A DNA stretch of 19,892 nt from Candidatus Gastranaerophilales bacterium (GCA_028277195.1 JANQGS010000241.1:1-19892); one strand, 5' to 3'; counted from the first letter of the stretch, positions 1-7,945 are shown. The notes: generated from the sequence alone by a model not told the origin. Numbers and translations: made by a program.

Positions 1-40
1 CTTTCTGGTTTTTATCATACCACCTGTTTCCAAAATCCAT
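1..40 (-). CDS. 5' end of an unidentified gene leaving the window
   Basis: An ATG at position 40 opens a minus-strand reading frame that stays open to the left edge and encodes MDFGNRWYDKNQK. A strong Shine-Dalgarno (GGAG, plus-strand 47-50) lies 6 nt upstream of the ATG, which is the main reason to call a gene from so little sequence. It is divergent from uvrC across about 80 bp. The fragment is too short to assign a family, and I do not recognise it. Confidence 0.6.
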   Translation of the reverse strand, partial: MDFGNRWYDKNQK

Positions 41-121
41 TTTTATCTCCATCCTTTAAAATTTATTTATATTATATAAAAAAAATCAATGCGGGAAAAC
101 CCGGGATGCTAAAATATTAAT
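41..121. promoter_or_regulatory. Divergent promoter region, left-edge gene / uvrC
   Basis: This AT-rich intergenic stretch serves two divergent genes. On the plus strand an extended -10 (TGCTAAAAT, 107-115) sits so close to the uvrC ATG at 122 that transcription would start at about the start codon, giving a leaderless or nearly leaderless message, and no Shine-Dalgarno is seen before uvrC. On the minus strand TATAAT (positions 76-71) is suitably placed for the left-edge gene. A short inverted repeat, CGGG-AAAA-CCCG, lies just before the uvrC -10. No good -35 was found for either direction. Confidence 0.4.
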
Positions 122-1921
122 ATGAATAAAACCCTCTCAATTAAGGAATCACTGGCTCTTTTACCTGATGCTCCCGGAGTCTATCTTATGTATAATTCCG
201 AGAACACGGTAATTTACGCGGGCAAGGCCAAAAACCTCAAAAAAAGAGTTAAAAGTTATTTCACAAAAAATCACGACTCCCCAAAACTCGTAATAATGGT
301 CCCTCAAATCACAAAATTTGAGTTTATAATAACAGACTCTGAGGTAGAGGCACTGATACTTGAATCACAGCTTATAAAAAAATATAAACCCAGGTATAAC
401 GTGCTCTTAAAGGATGATAAGCGATACCCGTGGTTTTTGATAACAAAAGAGGATTACCCGAGGATTGTAATAACCAGGAAAACAGGCCAGCCGGGCGAAA
501 AAGGAAAATATTTCGGCCCTTACACCAATTCCCGGGCAATGTACTCTACTCTTGAGGTCATAAAAAAAATCTTCCCCTTGAAGCAATGCAAAACCCCCCG
601 TTTTAAGGACCGGCCCTGCATGTACCACCAGATAGGCAAATGCCTTGCTCCCTGCCGGGGACTGGTGAGCCCCGGGGATTACCAGAAAATGACCGGGCAT
701 GTAAGCCTGTTTCTCTCCGGGAAACAAAACGAATTGCTCGAGGAAATTAAGAACCAGATGGAAATATTTGCCGGGAAACAGGACTATGAAAGGGCCGCAA
801 AATACAGGGACAGCTATTTTGACATAATGAAGGCAATTGCCCGGCAAAAGGTGATTTCAGAAAACACCACGCTTAACCGGGATATTATTGCATATAAAAA
901 CGATGATTTGCTTATGGCGATTGTCCTGCTAAAAATAAGGGAGGGCCGCCTTATAGCAAAGGAAAATTTTGATATAAAACTTGACAGGCTGCATGAGCCG
1001 TATGAGGCATTTATTGCCTTTTTGCAGGAATATTACGGTATGTTGCAAAAGACGGAAATTCCCGGCGAATTACTGCTGGAGGAGGGCATTGAGGAAGAGG
1101 ACAGGGAATTGCTGGCCAGGTGGCTGGAAGTAAAGGTATTGACCCCTAAACTCCGGAAAAAACAGGAATTGATTGAAATGGCCAGGAAAAATGCGGAAAC
1201 TGACTTTGAGCGTTTAAAGACCTGCGAAATAAACACGCTCCAGAGTGAGTGGAACGAAGTGGGTTGTTATATCCGGGAAAAACTTGGCCTGGGCGGTTTC
1301 CCCGCAAGGATTGAATGTTTTGATATTTCGCACATCCAGGGAACTGACACTGTTGCGAGCATGGTTGTTTTCATAAACGGAAAACCTCACAAGCCTGACT
1401 ACAGGAGGTTTAAGATAAAAACCGTTCCGGAGGGATTTACGGATGATTTTGCCGCAATGAAGGAAGTAATTAAAAGGAGATACCAGAGATATGATATTCC
1501 CGACTTAATTATAGTAGACGGAGGAAAGGGGCAGCTCTCGGCAGCGGTTGAGGTTTTTGACGAACTGGGATTGGGCGATATTCCCGTAGCAGCCCTGGCA
1601 AAAAGGTTTGAGGAAATATTTATTCCCTACAAATCCAGCCCTGTAGATTTTTCCGATAATTCAAAAGCGCTTTTCTTGCTCCAGCAAGTAAGGGATGAGG
1701 CTCACAGGTTCGCTGTCAATTACCACAGGAAACTGCGGGAAAAAAAATCCATAAAATCAATGCTGGATGAGATACCGGGATTGGATATTTCCCATAAAAA
1801 ACTGCTCCTGGAATATTTTGGGGACATAAAGGGCATAATGGCCGCGAATAAATCCGAGCTGGCCAGAATAATAGGCAAATACAGGGGATACAGGCTATAT
1901 AAGCATTTACATGGCCGGTAA
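122..1921 (+). CDS. uvrC: UvrABC system protein C (excision endonuclease subunit)
   Basis: UvrC makes the 3' and 5' incisions around a bulky DNA lesion after UvrA/UvrB load onto the damage. At 599 residues it has the usual family length. The N-terminal GIY-YIG nuclease is clear (GVY at 19-21, IYAGKAKNLKKRVKSYF from 31). A cysteine cluster typical of the family follows (KQC near 155, RPCMY, KCLAPCRG up to 180). The UvrB-interacting UVR motif is at about 205-240 (DYERAAKYRD). The RNase H-like second nuclease shows FDISH (Asp401), IVDGG (Asp466) and RDEAHRF (His528). A C-terminal helix-hairpin-helix region spans about 548-597. The ATG at 122 is the only sensible start, and it lacks a Shine-Dalgarno. 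The gene converges with leuA with a 6-nt gap. Confidence 0.97.
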   Translation: MNKTLSIKESLALLPDAPGVYLMYNSENTVIYAGKAKNLKKRVKSYFTKNHDSPKLVIMVPQITKFEFIITDSEVEALILESQLIKKYKPRYNVLLKDDKRYPWFLITKEDYPRIVITRKTGQPGEKGKYFGPYTNSRAMYSTLEVIKKIFPLKQCKTPRFKDRPCMYHQIGKCLAPCRGLVSPGDYQKMTGHVSLFLSGKQNELLEEIKNQMEIFAGKQDYERAAKYRDSYFDIMKAIARQKVISENTTLNRDIIAYKNDDLLMAIVLLKIREGRLIAKENFDIKLDRLHEPYEAFIAFLQEYYGMLQKTEIPGELLLEEGIEEEDRELLARWLEVKVLTPKLRKKQELIEMARKNAETDFERLKTCEINTLQSEWNEVGCYIREKLGLGGFPARIECFDISHIQGTDTVASMVVFINGKPHKPDYRRFKIKTVPEGFTDDFAAMKEVIKRRYQRYDIPDLIIVDGGKGQLSAAVEVFDELGLGDIPVAALAKRFEEIFIPYKSSPVDFSDNSKALFLLQQVRDEAHRFAVNYHRKLREKKSIKSMLDEIPGLDISHKKLLLEYFGDIKGIMAANKSELARIIGKYRGYRLYKHLHGR

Positions 1922-1927
1922 TGCCCT

Positions 1928-3454
1928 CTATTTATGAATAAGGTTTAATCCGTTGAAAATAGCCTTTACATTGGCTTTCTGGGTACTCGGGTCTTTGCCT
2001 CTGCAAGTAATTACAAGCCCTTCCGGGGTTTCAAATTGTATAACGGTCATAGCATCAGCCTGTGCGCCCTTTGTTTCCTCATTAAACGCTGACTGCTCAT
2101 AATGAACCAATTTTTGCACAAAACCCGCGCCGGCAAGCGCTTTTAAGCATGCCTCAACCGGGCCGTCACCCTCCTGTGTCAGGTCAAACTCCCTGTTCTC
2201 ATGCTTAAATTTCAGGTTAAATTTGTCTTTAGGGCCGTTATCAAGTTTTTTAAAGGAAATAAATTCAAAAGGCCCTTCTGTTTCAAATATTTCCTTAAGG
2301 TATATGTCAATAATTGAGTCAGTGGGGAGCTCGCCGAGTTTCTCAGCCTGTTCCTTCGCGACCGGTACAAGCCTTATGGCTTCTTCAACGCTAATGGGGT
2401 ATCCCTGGCTTTTGATGATTTCATAAAGAGCGGTCTTGCCTGACTGGCTTGTAAATCCGTATTTTTCACCGTCATCCCTGCCTATCAGGGAAGGATGTAT
2501 CGGCCTGTACGCCCCTTTTTTCATTCCCTGTGTCTTAAGTGCCCCGTCCTGGTGGATGCCGCTCCTGTGAGCAAGCGCGTCTTCGCCTATTAGCGGGGCT
2601 TTTTCATAAATAGGAATATTTGACATTTCTGCGACCACTATCGCGGTTTCATAAATCCTGGAGAGGTTAACAGGCGTTTTTGCCCCGCAATTATGCAACG
2701 CAACAGCTACTTCATACATGTTTGTGTTACCGGCCCTCTCGCCAAGGCCATTTAAGCTGGTCTCGAGCTGGCCTGACCCGGCAAAATAACTCTCTACAGT
2801 GGTTGCTGTGGCCATTCCCAGGTCATTATGGCAGTGCACTGATATGGTGATATTTTCGGGAATTTCTTTTCTTACCTGCCGCACCAGTTTTACGAACTCA
2901 AAAGGCCTGCTCCGCTCAACCGTATTAGGAAGGTTAAGGGTGGTTGCACCTGCTTCCACGCACTCTAAGAGCGAATCTATAACAAAACCGATGTTTTCCC
3001 CGCAGTCCCCAAAGTGTTCAACTGAAAACTGCACTTCACCCCTCTCTCCCATCAGGGTTTTAGCGTATCTCACAGCTTCCGCGGCGATTTTTCTTATGTC
3101 CATGGGGTCTTTTTTCAGGACATATTTCATATTAAACGGGCTCATTGCGATAAAAGTGTGAATACGGGGCTTTGGAGCGTGCTTTATCGCGTCCGCAACT
3201 TTTATAATGTCCTTTTCCATTGCCCGGGCAAGCCCGGATATTACGATATCAGAGGGCGCAATCCCCGCAAGATGCCGGCATGCCTCAAAATCCATATCAT
3301 TTGAGCCGGAAAAACCGACTTCTACCGCCTGTACCCCGAGTTTTACCAGTTCATTAAAGATTATTTCCTTTTGCGCCGTACTCCAGGGTTTTTTAAGCGC
3401 CTGGTTTCCGTCCCTGAGAGTTATATCGTAAAAAAACGGTTTTTTATTTTCCAT
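1928..3454 (-). CDS. leuA: 2-isopropylmalate synthase
   Basis: This enzyme condenses acetyl-CoA with 2-oxoisovalerate, the first committed step of leucine biosynthesis, in the cytosol. The product is 508 residues from the ATG. The HMGL-like TIM barrel opens with YDITLRDGNQAL (RDG about 14-16). The metal-binding HCHNDLG follows at 207-213, then NGLGERAGN (235-243) and HRSGIHQDG (296-304), all diagnostic of the IPMS/homocitrate/citramalate synthase family. The last 110 or so residues fit the LeuA C-terminal allosteric dimer domain, so leucine feedback is likely. Citramalate or homocitrate synthase are lesser alternatives. A longer GTG start at 3475 is possible, but ATG 3454 is preferred because the divergent -10 lies only about 16 nt before the GTG. 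GGGAG is 14 nt upstream of the ATG, a long spacing. No other leucine genes are in view. Confidence 0.9.
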   Translation of the reverse strand: MENKKPFFYDITLRDGNQALKKPWSTAQKEIIFNELVKLGVQAVEVGFSGSNDMDFEACRHLAGIAPSDIVISGLARAMEKDIIKVADAIKHAPKPRIHTFIAMSPFNMKYVLKKDPMDIRKIAAEAVRYAKTLMGERGEVQFSVEHFGDCGENIGFVIDSLLECVEAGATTLNLPNTVERSRPFEFVKLVRQVRKEIPENITISVHCHNDLGMATATTVESYFAGSGQLETSLNGLGERAGNTNMYEVAVALHNCGAKTPVNLSRIYETAIVVAEMSNIPIYEKAPLIGEDALAHRSGIHQDGALKTQGMKKGAYRPIHPSLIGRDDGEKYGFTSQSGKTALYEIIKSQGYPISVEEAIRLVPVAKEQAEKLGELPTDSIIDIYLKEIFETEGPFEFISFKKLDNGPKDKFNLKFKHENREFDLTQEGDGPVEACLKALAGAGFVQKLVHYEQSAFNEETKGAQADAMTVIQFETPEGLVITCRGKDPSTQKANVKAIFNGLNLIHK

Positions 3455-3533
3455 AACAGTTTTAATTTCTCCCACTTTTTTAATTATTTAATTATAATAT
3501 TAATTACAAGAATTTTACAGGAGAGTTTTTTTA
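3455..3533. promoter_or_regulatory. Divergent promoter region, leuA / MscS channel
   Basis: A palindromic ATTATAAT at 3491-3498 supplies a TATAAT -10 hexamer on both strands (plus 3493-3498, minus 3496-3491), so the two genes may share overlapping, competing promoters. No convincing -35 was found on either strand. A good Shine-Dalgarno (GGAGAG, 3520-3525) lies 8 nt before the plus-strand ATG at 3534. Confidence 0.4.
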
Positions 3534-4625
3534 ATGACAAACTTTAGCGAAATAAGCCGGATAATGCTGGAGAACTACCTTTTAGGCCTGTCAATCCTTC
3601 TTTTTGTGCTGGCAATAGCCGCTTATATCCTTAAATCCCTGTTTTTATGGCTGCTGGGAAAATATTTTAACAAAGCGGGGTTATTACCTGAGGGATTTAC
3701 GATTAAAAGGCATTTTCATCCGTCGCTATGGCTGATTATGATACTGCTTGGGTTCAGGGTTTTCCAGCCCCTGGTTAAAATACCCGAAGCACAGTCCGTA
3801 ATCATAGATAAAACCTGGCAAATCGCCATTATATTAGCCTTAACATACTTCCTTATAAGGATGGTGAACCTTTTAAAGGTAATAATCATTGAAAGATTTG
3901 ACACATCAGTAAAAGATAACCTCCAGCAAAGAAAGGTAGTTACCCAGGTTGATTTTGCGGAAAGACTGATAGCCGCTTTCCTTGTAGCAATCGGGTTTTG
4001 TATGATACTGCTGAGTTTTGAAGGGGCGAGGAAAATCGGTACAAGCCTTATTGCCTCTGCGGGGTTAGCCGGTGTGGTGCTTGGTTTTGCGGCACAGAAA
4101 ACCCTTTCCAACCTTATTGCGGGATTTCAAATAGCCTTTACCCAGCCTTTTAGAATTGACGATGTGGTGATTGTAGAGGGTGAATGGGGATGGATTGAGG
4201 AAATAACCCTGACTTACGTGGTTGTAAGGATTTGGGATAAGAGAAGGCTGATAGTTCCCATTAATTACCTTCTGGAAAAGCCTTTTCAGAACTGGACAAG
4301 AACAGATTCCGAAATACTGGGCTATGTGTATCTATATGCTGATTACAGCGTCCCGCTTGAGGAATTGCGGAAGGAGTTCCACAGGCTGCTCAGCACGACT
4401 GACTTATGGAACGGCAAAGTGGCCGGTGTCCAGATTACCGACGCAACAGAAAGGACCCAGGAAATAAGATTCCTTGTAAGTACTGATGACTCGGGCAAAG
4501 CCTGGGATTTGAGGTGTTTTTTGCGGGAGCGCCTGATTAATTACATACAGGAGCATTTCCCCGAGAGCCTGCCCAAGCACAGAATAGCAACCCTTGAAAG
4601 GAGGGAGGTAATTGGCAACTCCTGA
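3534..4625 (+). CDS. MscS-family mechanosensitive ion channel
   Basis: This is a tension-gated inner-membrane channel of the small-conductance MscS type, releasing solutes on hypo-osmotic shock. The product has 363 residues. About five membrane helices are visible (about 14-41, 63-82, 95-117, 143-162 and the pore-lining TM3 from about 168). The TM3 signature is the glycine/alanine-rich run GTSLIASAGLAGVVLGFAAQ (169-188), followed by the conserved beta-domain entry QPFRIDDVV (204-212). A cytoplasmic alpha/beta domain completes the fold. Two helices before the core are more than the three of E. coli MscS, as in many YnaI-like relatives. The start has a strong Shine-Dalgarno, and the end overlaps the next gene by 14 nt, so the two are probably co-translated. 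Confidence 0.93.
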   Translation: MTNFSEISRIMLENYLLGLSILLFVLAIAAYILKSLFLWLLGKYFNKAGLLPEGFTIKRHFHPSLWLIMILLGFRVFQPLVKIPEAQSVIIDKTWQIAIILALTYFLIRMVNLLKVIIIERFDTSVKDNLQQRKVVTQVDFAERLIAAFLVAIGFCMILLSFEGARKIGTSLIASAGLAGVVLGFAAQKTLSNLIAGFQIAFTQPFRIDDVVIVEGEWGWIEEITLTYVVVRIWDKRRLIVPINYLLEKPFQNWTRTDSEILGYVYLYADYSVPLEELRKEFHRLLSTTDLWNGKVAGVQITDATERTQEIRFLVSTDDSGKAWDLRCFLRERLINYIQEHFPESLPKHRIATLERREVIGNS

Positions 4626-5370
4626 AAAATTTTCCATTACTGACTTTATAATGCATAAAATAAAGCCAAAAGAGGACAACCCCGAGCTTAAGCCCGTTTT
4701 TGCGCCTGTTGCAACCAAAAAAACGGAAAAAACCGGGGAGAAAAAGGAGGAGAAAATAGAGGAGGTAAAGGAGGTAAAGAAAGCCAGGAAAGTAGAGAAA
4801 GTAGAGAAAGTAGAGAAAGTAGAGAAAAAAAAGGAAATAATTGTTAAGGAAAAAGAAACTGAAACTGCTAAGCAAAAGATTGTTGAGAAACTGAATAAAC
4901 AGCTCGAACAGGAGCAAGCATCAGCCAGCACAGTTCAAACCCCGAAAAAATCAGACTTAAATACTTATAATCACTATGATTACATAGTTAAACCAACCTT
5001 ATCCCTTTCAATAGTGCTGGTTTTGATATTAATATTCGCCTGGCTGTACAACAAACTCAGGGGAATAAACCCAAATGCCCTGCTTTCCGGAAAGCTGGGC
5101 GATATTGACGTCAACCGGTTCAAAGTGCTTGCCTCGTCTTCTCTAGGGCAGGGCAAGATTATCCATCTTGTTGAGATAAACGGAAAGCAGCTTGTACTGG
5201 GCAGTACAAACAACAATATCAACATTTTAACAGAAATTAGCCCTGAGGATACGGCAAAATTAAAGCCTTTGCCTGAAAAGCCCGGGGAAAAAGAACCTGA
5301 CGAGCTGGAAAATACTGAGCCTGATAGCTACTCAGCCAGGTACACGGACCTTTATAAGGATTATCTTTAA
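4612..5370 (+). CDS. FliO-like membrane protein with charged N-terminal region
   Basis: The 252-residue product has a Lys/Glu-rich, probably coiled or disordered cytoplasmic segment (about 36-105), a single membrane helix (about 127-146) and a small domain at about 168-209 (FKVLASSSLGQGKIIHLVEI, then GKQLVLGSTNNNINILTEI). That pattern matches FliO, which helps assemble FliP in the flagellar type III export gate. This assignment is by eye, with moderate confidence. The tail after 210 is acidic and proline-rich. The TTG start at 4612 is chosen because AGGAGG (4599-4604) lies 7 nt upstream and the gene overlaps the MscS gene by 14 nt. The first ATG (codon 14) has no comparable site. No other flagellar genes are present, so the link to MscS is unexplained. 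It could be a non-flagellar SH3-like membrane protein. Confidence 0.65.
   Translation: MATPEKFSITDFIMHKIKPKEDNPELKPVFAPVATKKTEKTGEKKEEKIEEVKEVKKARKVEKVEKVEKVEKKKEIIVKEKETETAKQKIVEKLNKQLEQEQASASTVQTPKKSDLNTYNHYDYIVKPTLSLSIVLVLILIFAWLYNKLRGINPNALLSGKLGDIDVNRFKVLASSSLGQGKIIHLVEINGKQLVLGSTNNNINILTEISPEDTAKLKPLPEKPGEKEPDELENTEPDSYSARYTDLYKDYL
4792..4827 (+). repeat. Four tandem copies of a 9-bp unit (GTAGAGAAA)
   Basis: Four perfect copies of GTAGAGAAA lie head to tail inside the FliO-like gene and encode a Val-Glu-Lys repeat (residues about 61-72). The units keep the reading frame, so copy-number change by slippage would lengthen or shorten the charged linker without breaking the gene. The surrounding 4740-4870 is also purine-rich. 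Confidence 0.9.
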
Positions 5371-5410
5371 TTCCCTGAACTTATGTCGTCGGGGACGTCT
5401 CTTTCAGCAA

Positions 5411-6499
5411 TTAAAGATAATTATCCGCAAGTTCCTTTATTCTGGCCTGGAACACACTCGTATCGAACTTTTTGGAGTGGCCGGCTATGTGATTATAGTC
5501 CCAGTCAATTCTCTCAGACTGCACGACAGCCTTATTCAGGGCTTCTATGGACACTTCATCAAATAAAAGGCCCGTCTCGTTATTTATTACAATATCCCTT
5601 GCTCCGCCGACGTTGTATGCTATTACCGGCTTGCCCGCGGACTGGGCTTCCGCCATTACAATGCCAAAATCCTCCTTTCCGGGGAAAACAAAAGCCCTGC
5701 AATTATTCATAAGCTCAGCCAGTTTCTCGTTGGAGACCCTGCCTGTCATCTCAACATTAGGTCCCGCAAGTTTTTTCAGCTTTTCGTATTCAGTGCCGTC
5801 CCCGGCTATGACCAGTTTTTTCCCGGACTCGTTAAATGCCTCTACGGCAAGGTCATAACCCTTATAAGCGGCCAGCCTGCCAGCCATTAAATAATAATCC
5901 CCGCTGCTCTCAAAGTTAAATTTATTGGTGTCAACCGGCGGATAGAGAACTTCCGAGTCCCTGCCGTAGTATTTTTTGATTCTTTTGGCGGTAAAGGTTG
6001 AATTAGCCAGGAAATGGTCAACCCTTACAGAGCTCGATACATCCCACATCCTCAGGTACTGGGCCGCAAAACTCATTATTATCTGTTTTAGCACGTTAAA
6101 ATTATTGTGTTTTGAGTATGTCCAGAATAAATCCCAGATATACCGGGCGGGAGAATGGCAATAGCATATATGAAAAGCCCCGGGACCGGGGATAACACCT
6201 TTTGCCACACAATGGTGGGAAGAAATTATCAGGTCATAATCTTGCATGTCCAGAAATTCAACAGCAACAGGCATTATAGGGAAATAAGCCTTGTATTTCG
6301 TCTTACCAAAGGGCATATTTTGTATAAAAGTGGTTTTAATATCGATATTCCTGTACTTTTCAGGCAAGATATCCCTGTCAAGCACGGTAGTATATACATC
6401 TGCTTCCGGGATTATGTCGAATATAGTAAAAAAAACTTTTTCCGAGCCGGCAAAAAAACTTGCTAACTGGTCATGTATCAGGGCTATTCGGGTTTTCAT
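5411..6499 (-). CDS. Family 4 glycosyltransferase (WbaZ-like)
   Basis: This retaining GT-B glycosyltransferase transfers a sugar, often mannose in close relatives, from a nucleotide donor to a lipid-linked glycan at the cytoplasmic face of the membrane. The 362-residue product shows the acceptor-domain motif CYCHSPARYIWDLF (112-125), the hinge/donor motifs MAGRLAAYKG (205-214) and LVIAGDG (229-235), and the family 4 E-x7-E block KEDFGIVMAEAQSAGKPVIA (275-294; Glu276 and Glu284). The first nine residues form the usual beta strand. The ATG at 6499 has AAGGA about 9 nt upstream. The neighbouring divergent sugar transferase suggests a shared role in surface polysaccharide or O-antigen synthesis. 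Sugar specificity cannot be read from the sequence. Confidence 0.9.
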   Translation of the reverse strand: MKTRIALIHDQLASFFAGSEKVFFTIFDIIPEADVYTTVLDRDILPEKYRNIDIKTTFIQNMPFGKTKYKAYFPIMPVAVEFLDMQDYDLIISSHHCVAKGVIPGPGAFHICYCHSPARYIWDLFWTYSKHNNFNVLKQIIMSFAAQYLRMWDVSSSVRVDHFLANSTFTAKRIKKYYGRDSEVLYPPVDTNKFNFESSGDYYLMAGRLAAYKGYDLAVEAFNESGKKLVIAGDGTEYEKLKKLAGPNVEMTGRVSNEKLAELMNNCRAFVFPGKEDFGIVMAEAQSAGKPVIAYNVGGARDIVINNETGLLFDEVSIEALNKAVVQSERIDWDYNHIAGHSKKFDTSVFQARIKELADNYL

Positions 6500-6641
6500 T
6501 CCAGGTTTTCCTTATAATTAAAAGTTAAAATAAAATAAATATTTGTAAATAAGTTTATATATTAATCATATAATAATATTGAAGTTAGTATTTTAATATG
6601 TATCATTAAAATAAATTTAATTAAAGAGAAGAAATGAGATC
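6500..6641. promoter_or_regulatory. Divergent promoter region between glycan genes
   Basis: This very AT-rich 142-bp gap separates two divergent polysaccharide genes. Candidate plus-strand -10 hexamers are TATAAT at 6569-6574 and TAGTAT at 6586-6591. The second belongs to a 16-bp stretch (6584-6599) resembling promoter-like blocks upstream of uvrC and two other genes in this window. No strong -35 was found. Confidence 0.35.
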
Positions 6642-7379
6642 ATGAAATCAACAATAGAAAAATCCAACCATGCGGATAATATAACTGTATCACAAGAACT
6701 GTGCAATATAACAACTGTCGATGATTTTCTGAAAAAATGCGGGCCACTGAACAATAATCGCCCGCAAAATGGATTTTGCAGGATATTTGACGTTGTTTTT
6801 TCATTAGCTGTCCTGGTACTGTTGAGTCCCGTATTTTTGGTGATAGGGCTTTTAATCAAACTTAACTCACCCGATGGCCCGGTATTTTTTGCTCACAGGA
6901 GAATAGGGCTTAACGGCGAGGAATTTGATTGCTATAAATTCAGGACAATGGTCCCTGATGCCGATAAAAAGCTCAGGAAACTACTGGATAGTAACCCTGA
7001 GGCAAAAGCTGAATATGAAAGGGATTTTAAATTAAAGGATGACCCGAGGATTGTACCCAGAATAGGTGATATATTGAGAAAAACAAGCCTGGATGAATTG
7101 CCGCAGTTTTATAATGTATTAATCGGCGATATGTCAGTTGTCGGGCCAAGGCCTATCGTAGAAGCCGAAAAGGAAAAATACGGCAACTTCATGAACACGC
7201 TGGTATCTGTAAAACCCGGCATTACAGGGTTATGGCAGGTCTCCGGAAGAAACGACACAAGCTATGACACCAGGGTAATGCTTGATGTGAACTATATTTA
7301 CAATAAAAACATACTCCTGGATATGAAGTTAATATTCAAGACGGTTATGGTTATGCTTACTAAACAGGGAGCTTACTAA
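6642..7379 (+). CDS. Polyprenyl-phosphate sugar-1-phosphate transferase
   Basis: This enzyme transfers a sugar-1-phosphate from a nucleotide sugar to undecaprenyl phosphate, the priming step of O-antigen, capsule or exopolysaccharide assembly. The 245-residue, short form has only the catalytic core of WbaP/ExoY/PglC relatives. One reentrant or membrane helix lies at about 49-73. The family blocks follow: PVFFAHRRIG (80-89), CYKFRTM (97-103), KTSLDELPQFYNVLIGDMSV (147-166) with the catalytic Asp151-Glu152 pair, VGPRP (167-171) and PGITGLWQVSGRND (192-205). The first 45 residues are an unusual soluble extension with no recognisable motif. The Shine-Dalgarno is weak (GAGAAG, about 12 nt upstream). 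It is followed 1 nt later by the cupin gene and is almost certainly in one operon with it. Confidence 0.92.
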   Translation: MKSTIEKSNHADNITVSQELCNITTVDDFLKKCGPLNNNRPQNGFCRIFDVVFSLAVLVLLSPVFLVIGLLIKLNSPDGPVFFAHRRIGLNGEEFDCYKFRTMVPDADKKLRKLLDSNPEAKAEYERDFKLKDDPRIVPRIGDILRKTSLDELPQFYNVLIGDMSVVGPRPIVEAEKEKYGNFMNTLVSVKPGITGLWQVSGRNDTSYDTRVMLDVNYIYNKNILLDMKLIFKTVMVMLTKQGAY

Positions 7380-7380
7380 A

Positions 7381-7857
7381 ATGGCGGTTTTACTTGAAAA
7401 ATCAGTGCCGGTTACTGACACAATAGCCTCCCCCCGGAAATTAAACGTTGATTTTGTTGATTTTATTGACTTCAGGGTTATGGGTGATCACAGGGGTTCG
7501 CTTATTTCACTTGAGGGGAATAATGGCATACCCTTTGACATAAAAAGAGTATATTATATTTTTGAGACAACCCATGGCACTGTCAGGGGCTTTCATGCAA
7601 ACAAAAACAGCAATAAAGTTATGATATGCACCAGCGGAAGCTGTAAATTCCTGCTTGACGACGGCAGGAGAAAACAGGTTGTCACCCTGGACAACCCCGC
7701 AAAAGGTATGTATGTACATGGCCTTATCTGGCGGGAGATATTTGATTTTACACCTGATTGCGTTTTAATGGTGCTTGCTGACACTGTTTATGATGAGAGG
7801 GAATATGTAAGAAATTACCAGGATTTCCTCAGGGAAGTGACAGCATCTATAGCGTAA
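7381..7857 (+). CDS. FdtA/QdtA-like cupin, putative dTDP-sugar 3,4-ketoisomerase
   Basis: FdtA/QdtA enzymes convert dTDP-4-keto-6-deoxyglucose to the 3-keto sugar on the way to 3-amino-3,6-dideoxyhexoses. This 158-residue protein follows that family through its cupin core: GDHRGSLISLE (35-45), PFDIKRVYYIF (51-61), TVRGFHANKN (67-76), LLDDGRRKQVVTLDNP (91-106), MYVHGLIWREI (110-120) and YDEREYVRNYQDFL (137-150). In the active-site motif RGxHAHK the second histidine is asparagine here (Asn74), and that histidine is thought to matter for catalysis in characterised members, so activity or specificity may differ. The first 20 residues are extra. GGGAG lies 9 nt before the ATG, inside the end of the sugar transferase gene, showing translational linkage. 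No dTDP-sugar synthesis or aminotransferase genes are nearby. Confidence 0.85.
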   Translation: MAVLLEKSVPVTDTIASPRKLNVDFVDFIDFRVMGDHRGSLISLEGNNGIPFDIKRVYYIFETTHGTVRGFHANKNSNKVMICTSGSCKFLLDDGRRKQVVTLDNPAKGMYVHGLIWREIFDFTPDCVLMVLADTVYDEREYVRNYQDFLREVTASIA

Positions 7858-7886
7858 TTTAAACAAAAATATTAAACTTCCTGACA

Positions 7887-7922
7887 ATTAAAATTCCCGC
7901 AGCATTGCTAGAATTTTAATAT
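7887..7922 (+). promoter_or_regulatory. Inverted repeat overlapping an extended -10 promoter
   Basis: A perfect 10-bp inverted repeat (ATTAAAATTC, 7887-7896; GAATTTTAAT, 7911-7920) encloses a second small repeat (AGC-ATT-GCT, 7901-7909). An extended -10, TGCTAGAAT, occupies 7906-7914, overlapping the right arm, and a near-consensus -35 (CTGACA) is at 7881-7886, although the spacer is long at about 22 bp. The element could be an operator over the promoter of the downstream small gene, or a terminator for the upstream pair. It has no clean T run. Confidence 0.4.
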
Positions 7923-7945
7923 AGACCAAATAAGAGGACATAAAA

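Noticed and set aside
4404..4931. Minus-strand open frame rich in Phe, Ser and Leu opposite the FliO-like gene
   Set aside because: Its composition is only the complement of the Lys/Glu-rich purine tract on the coding strand, and it has no ribosome site or motif.
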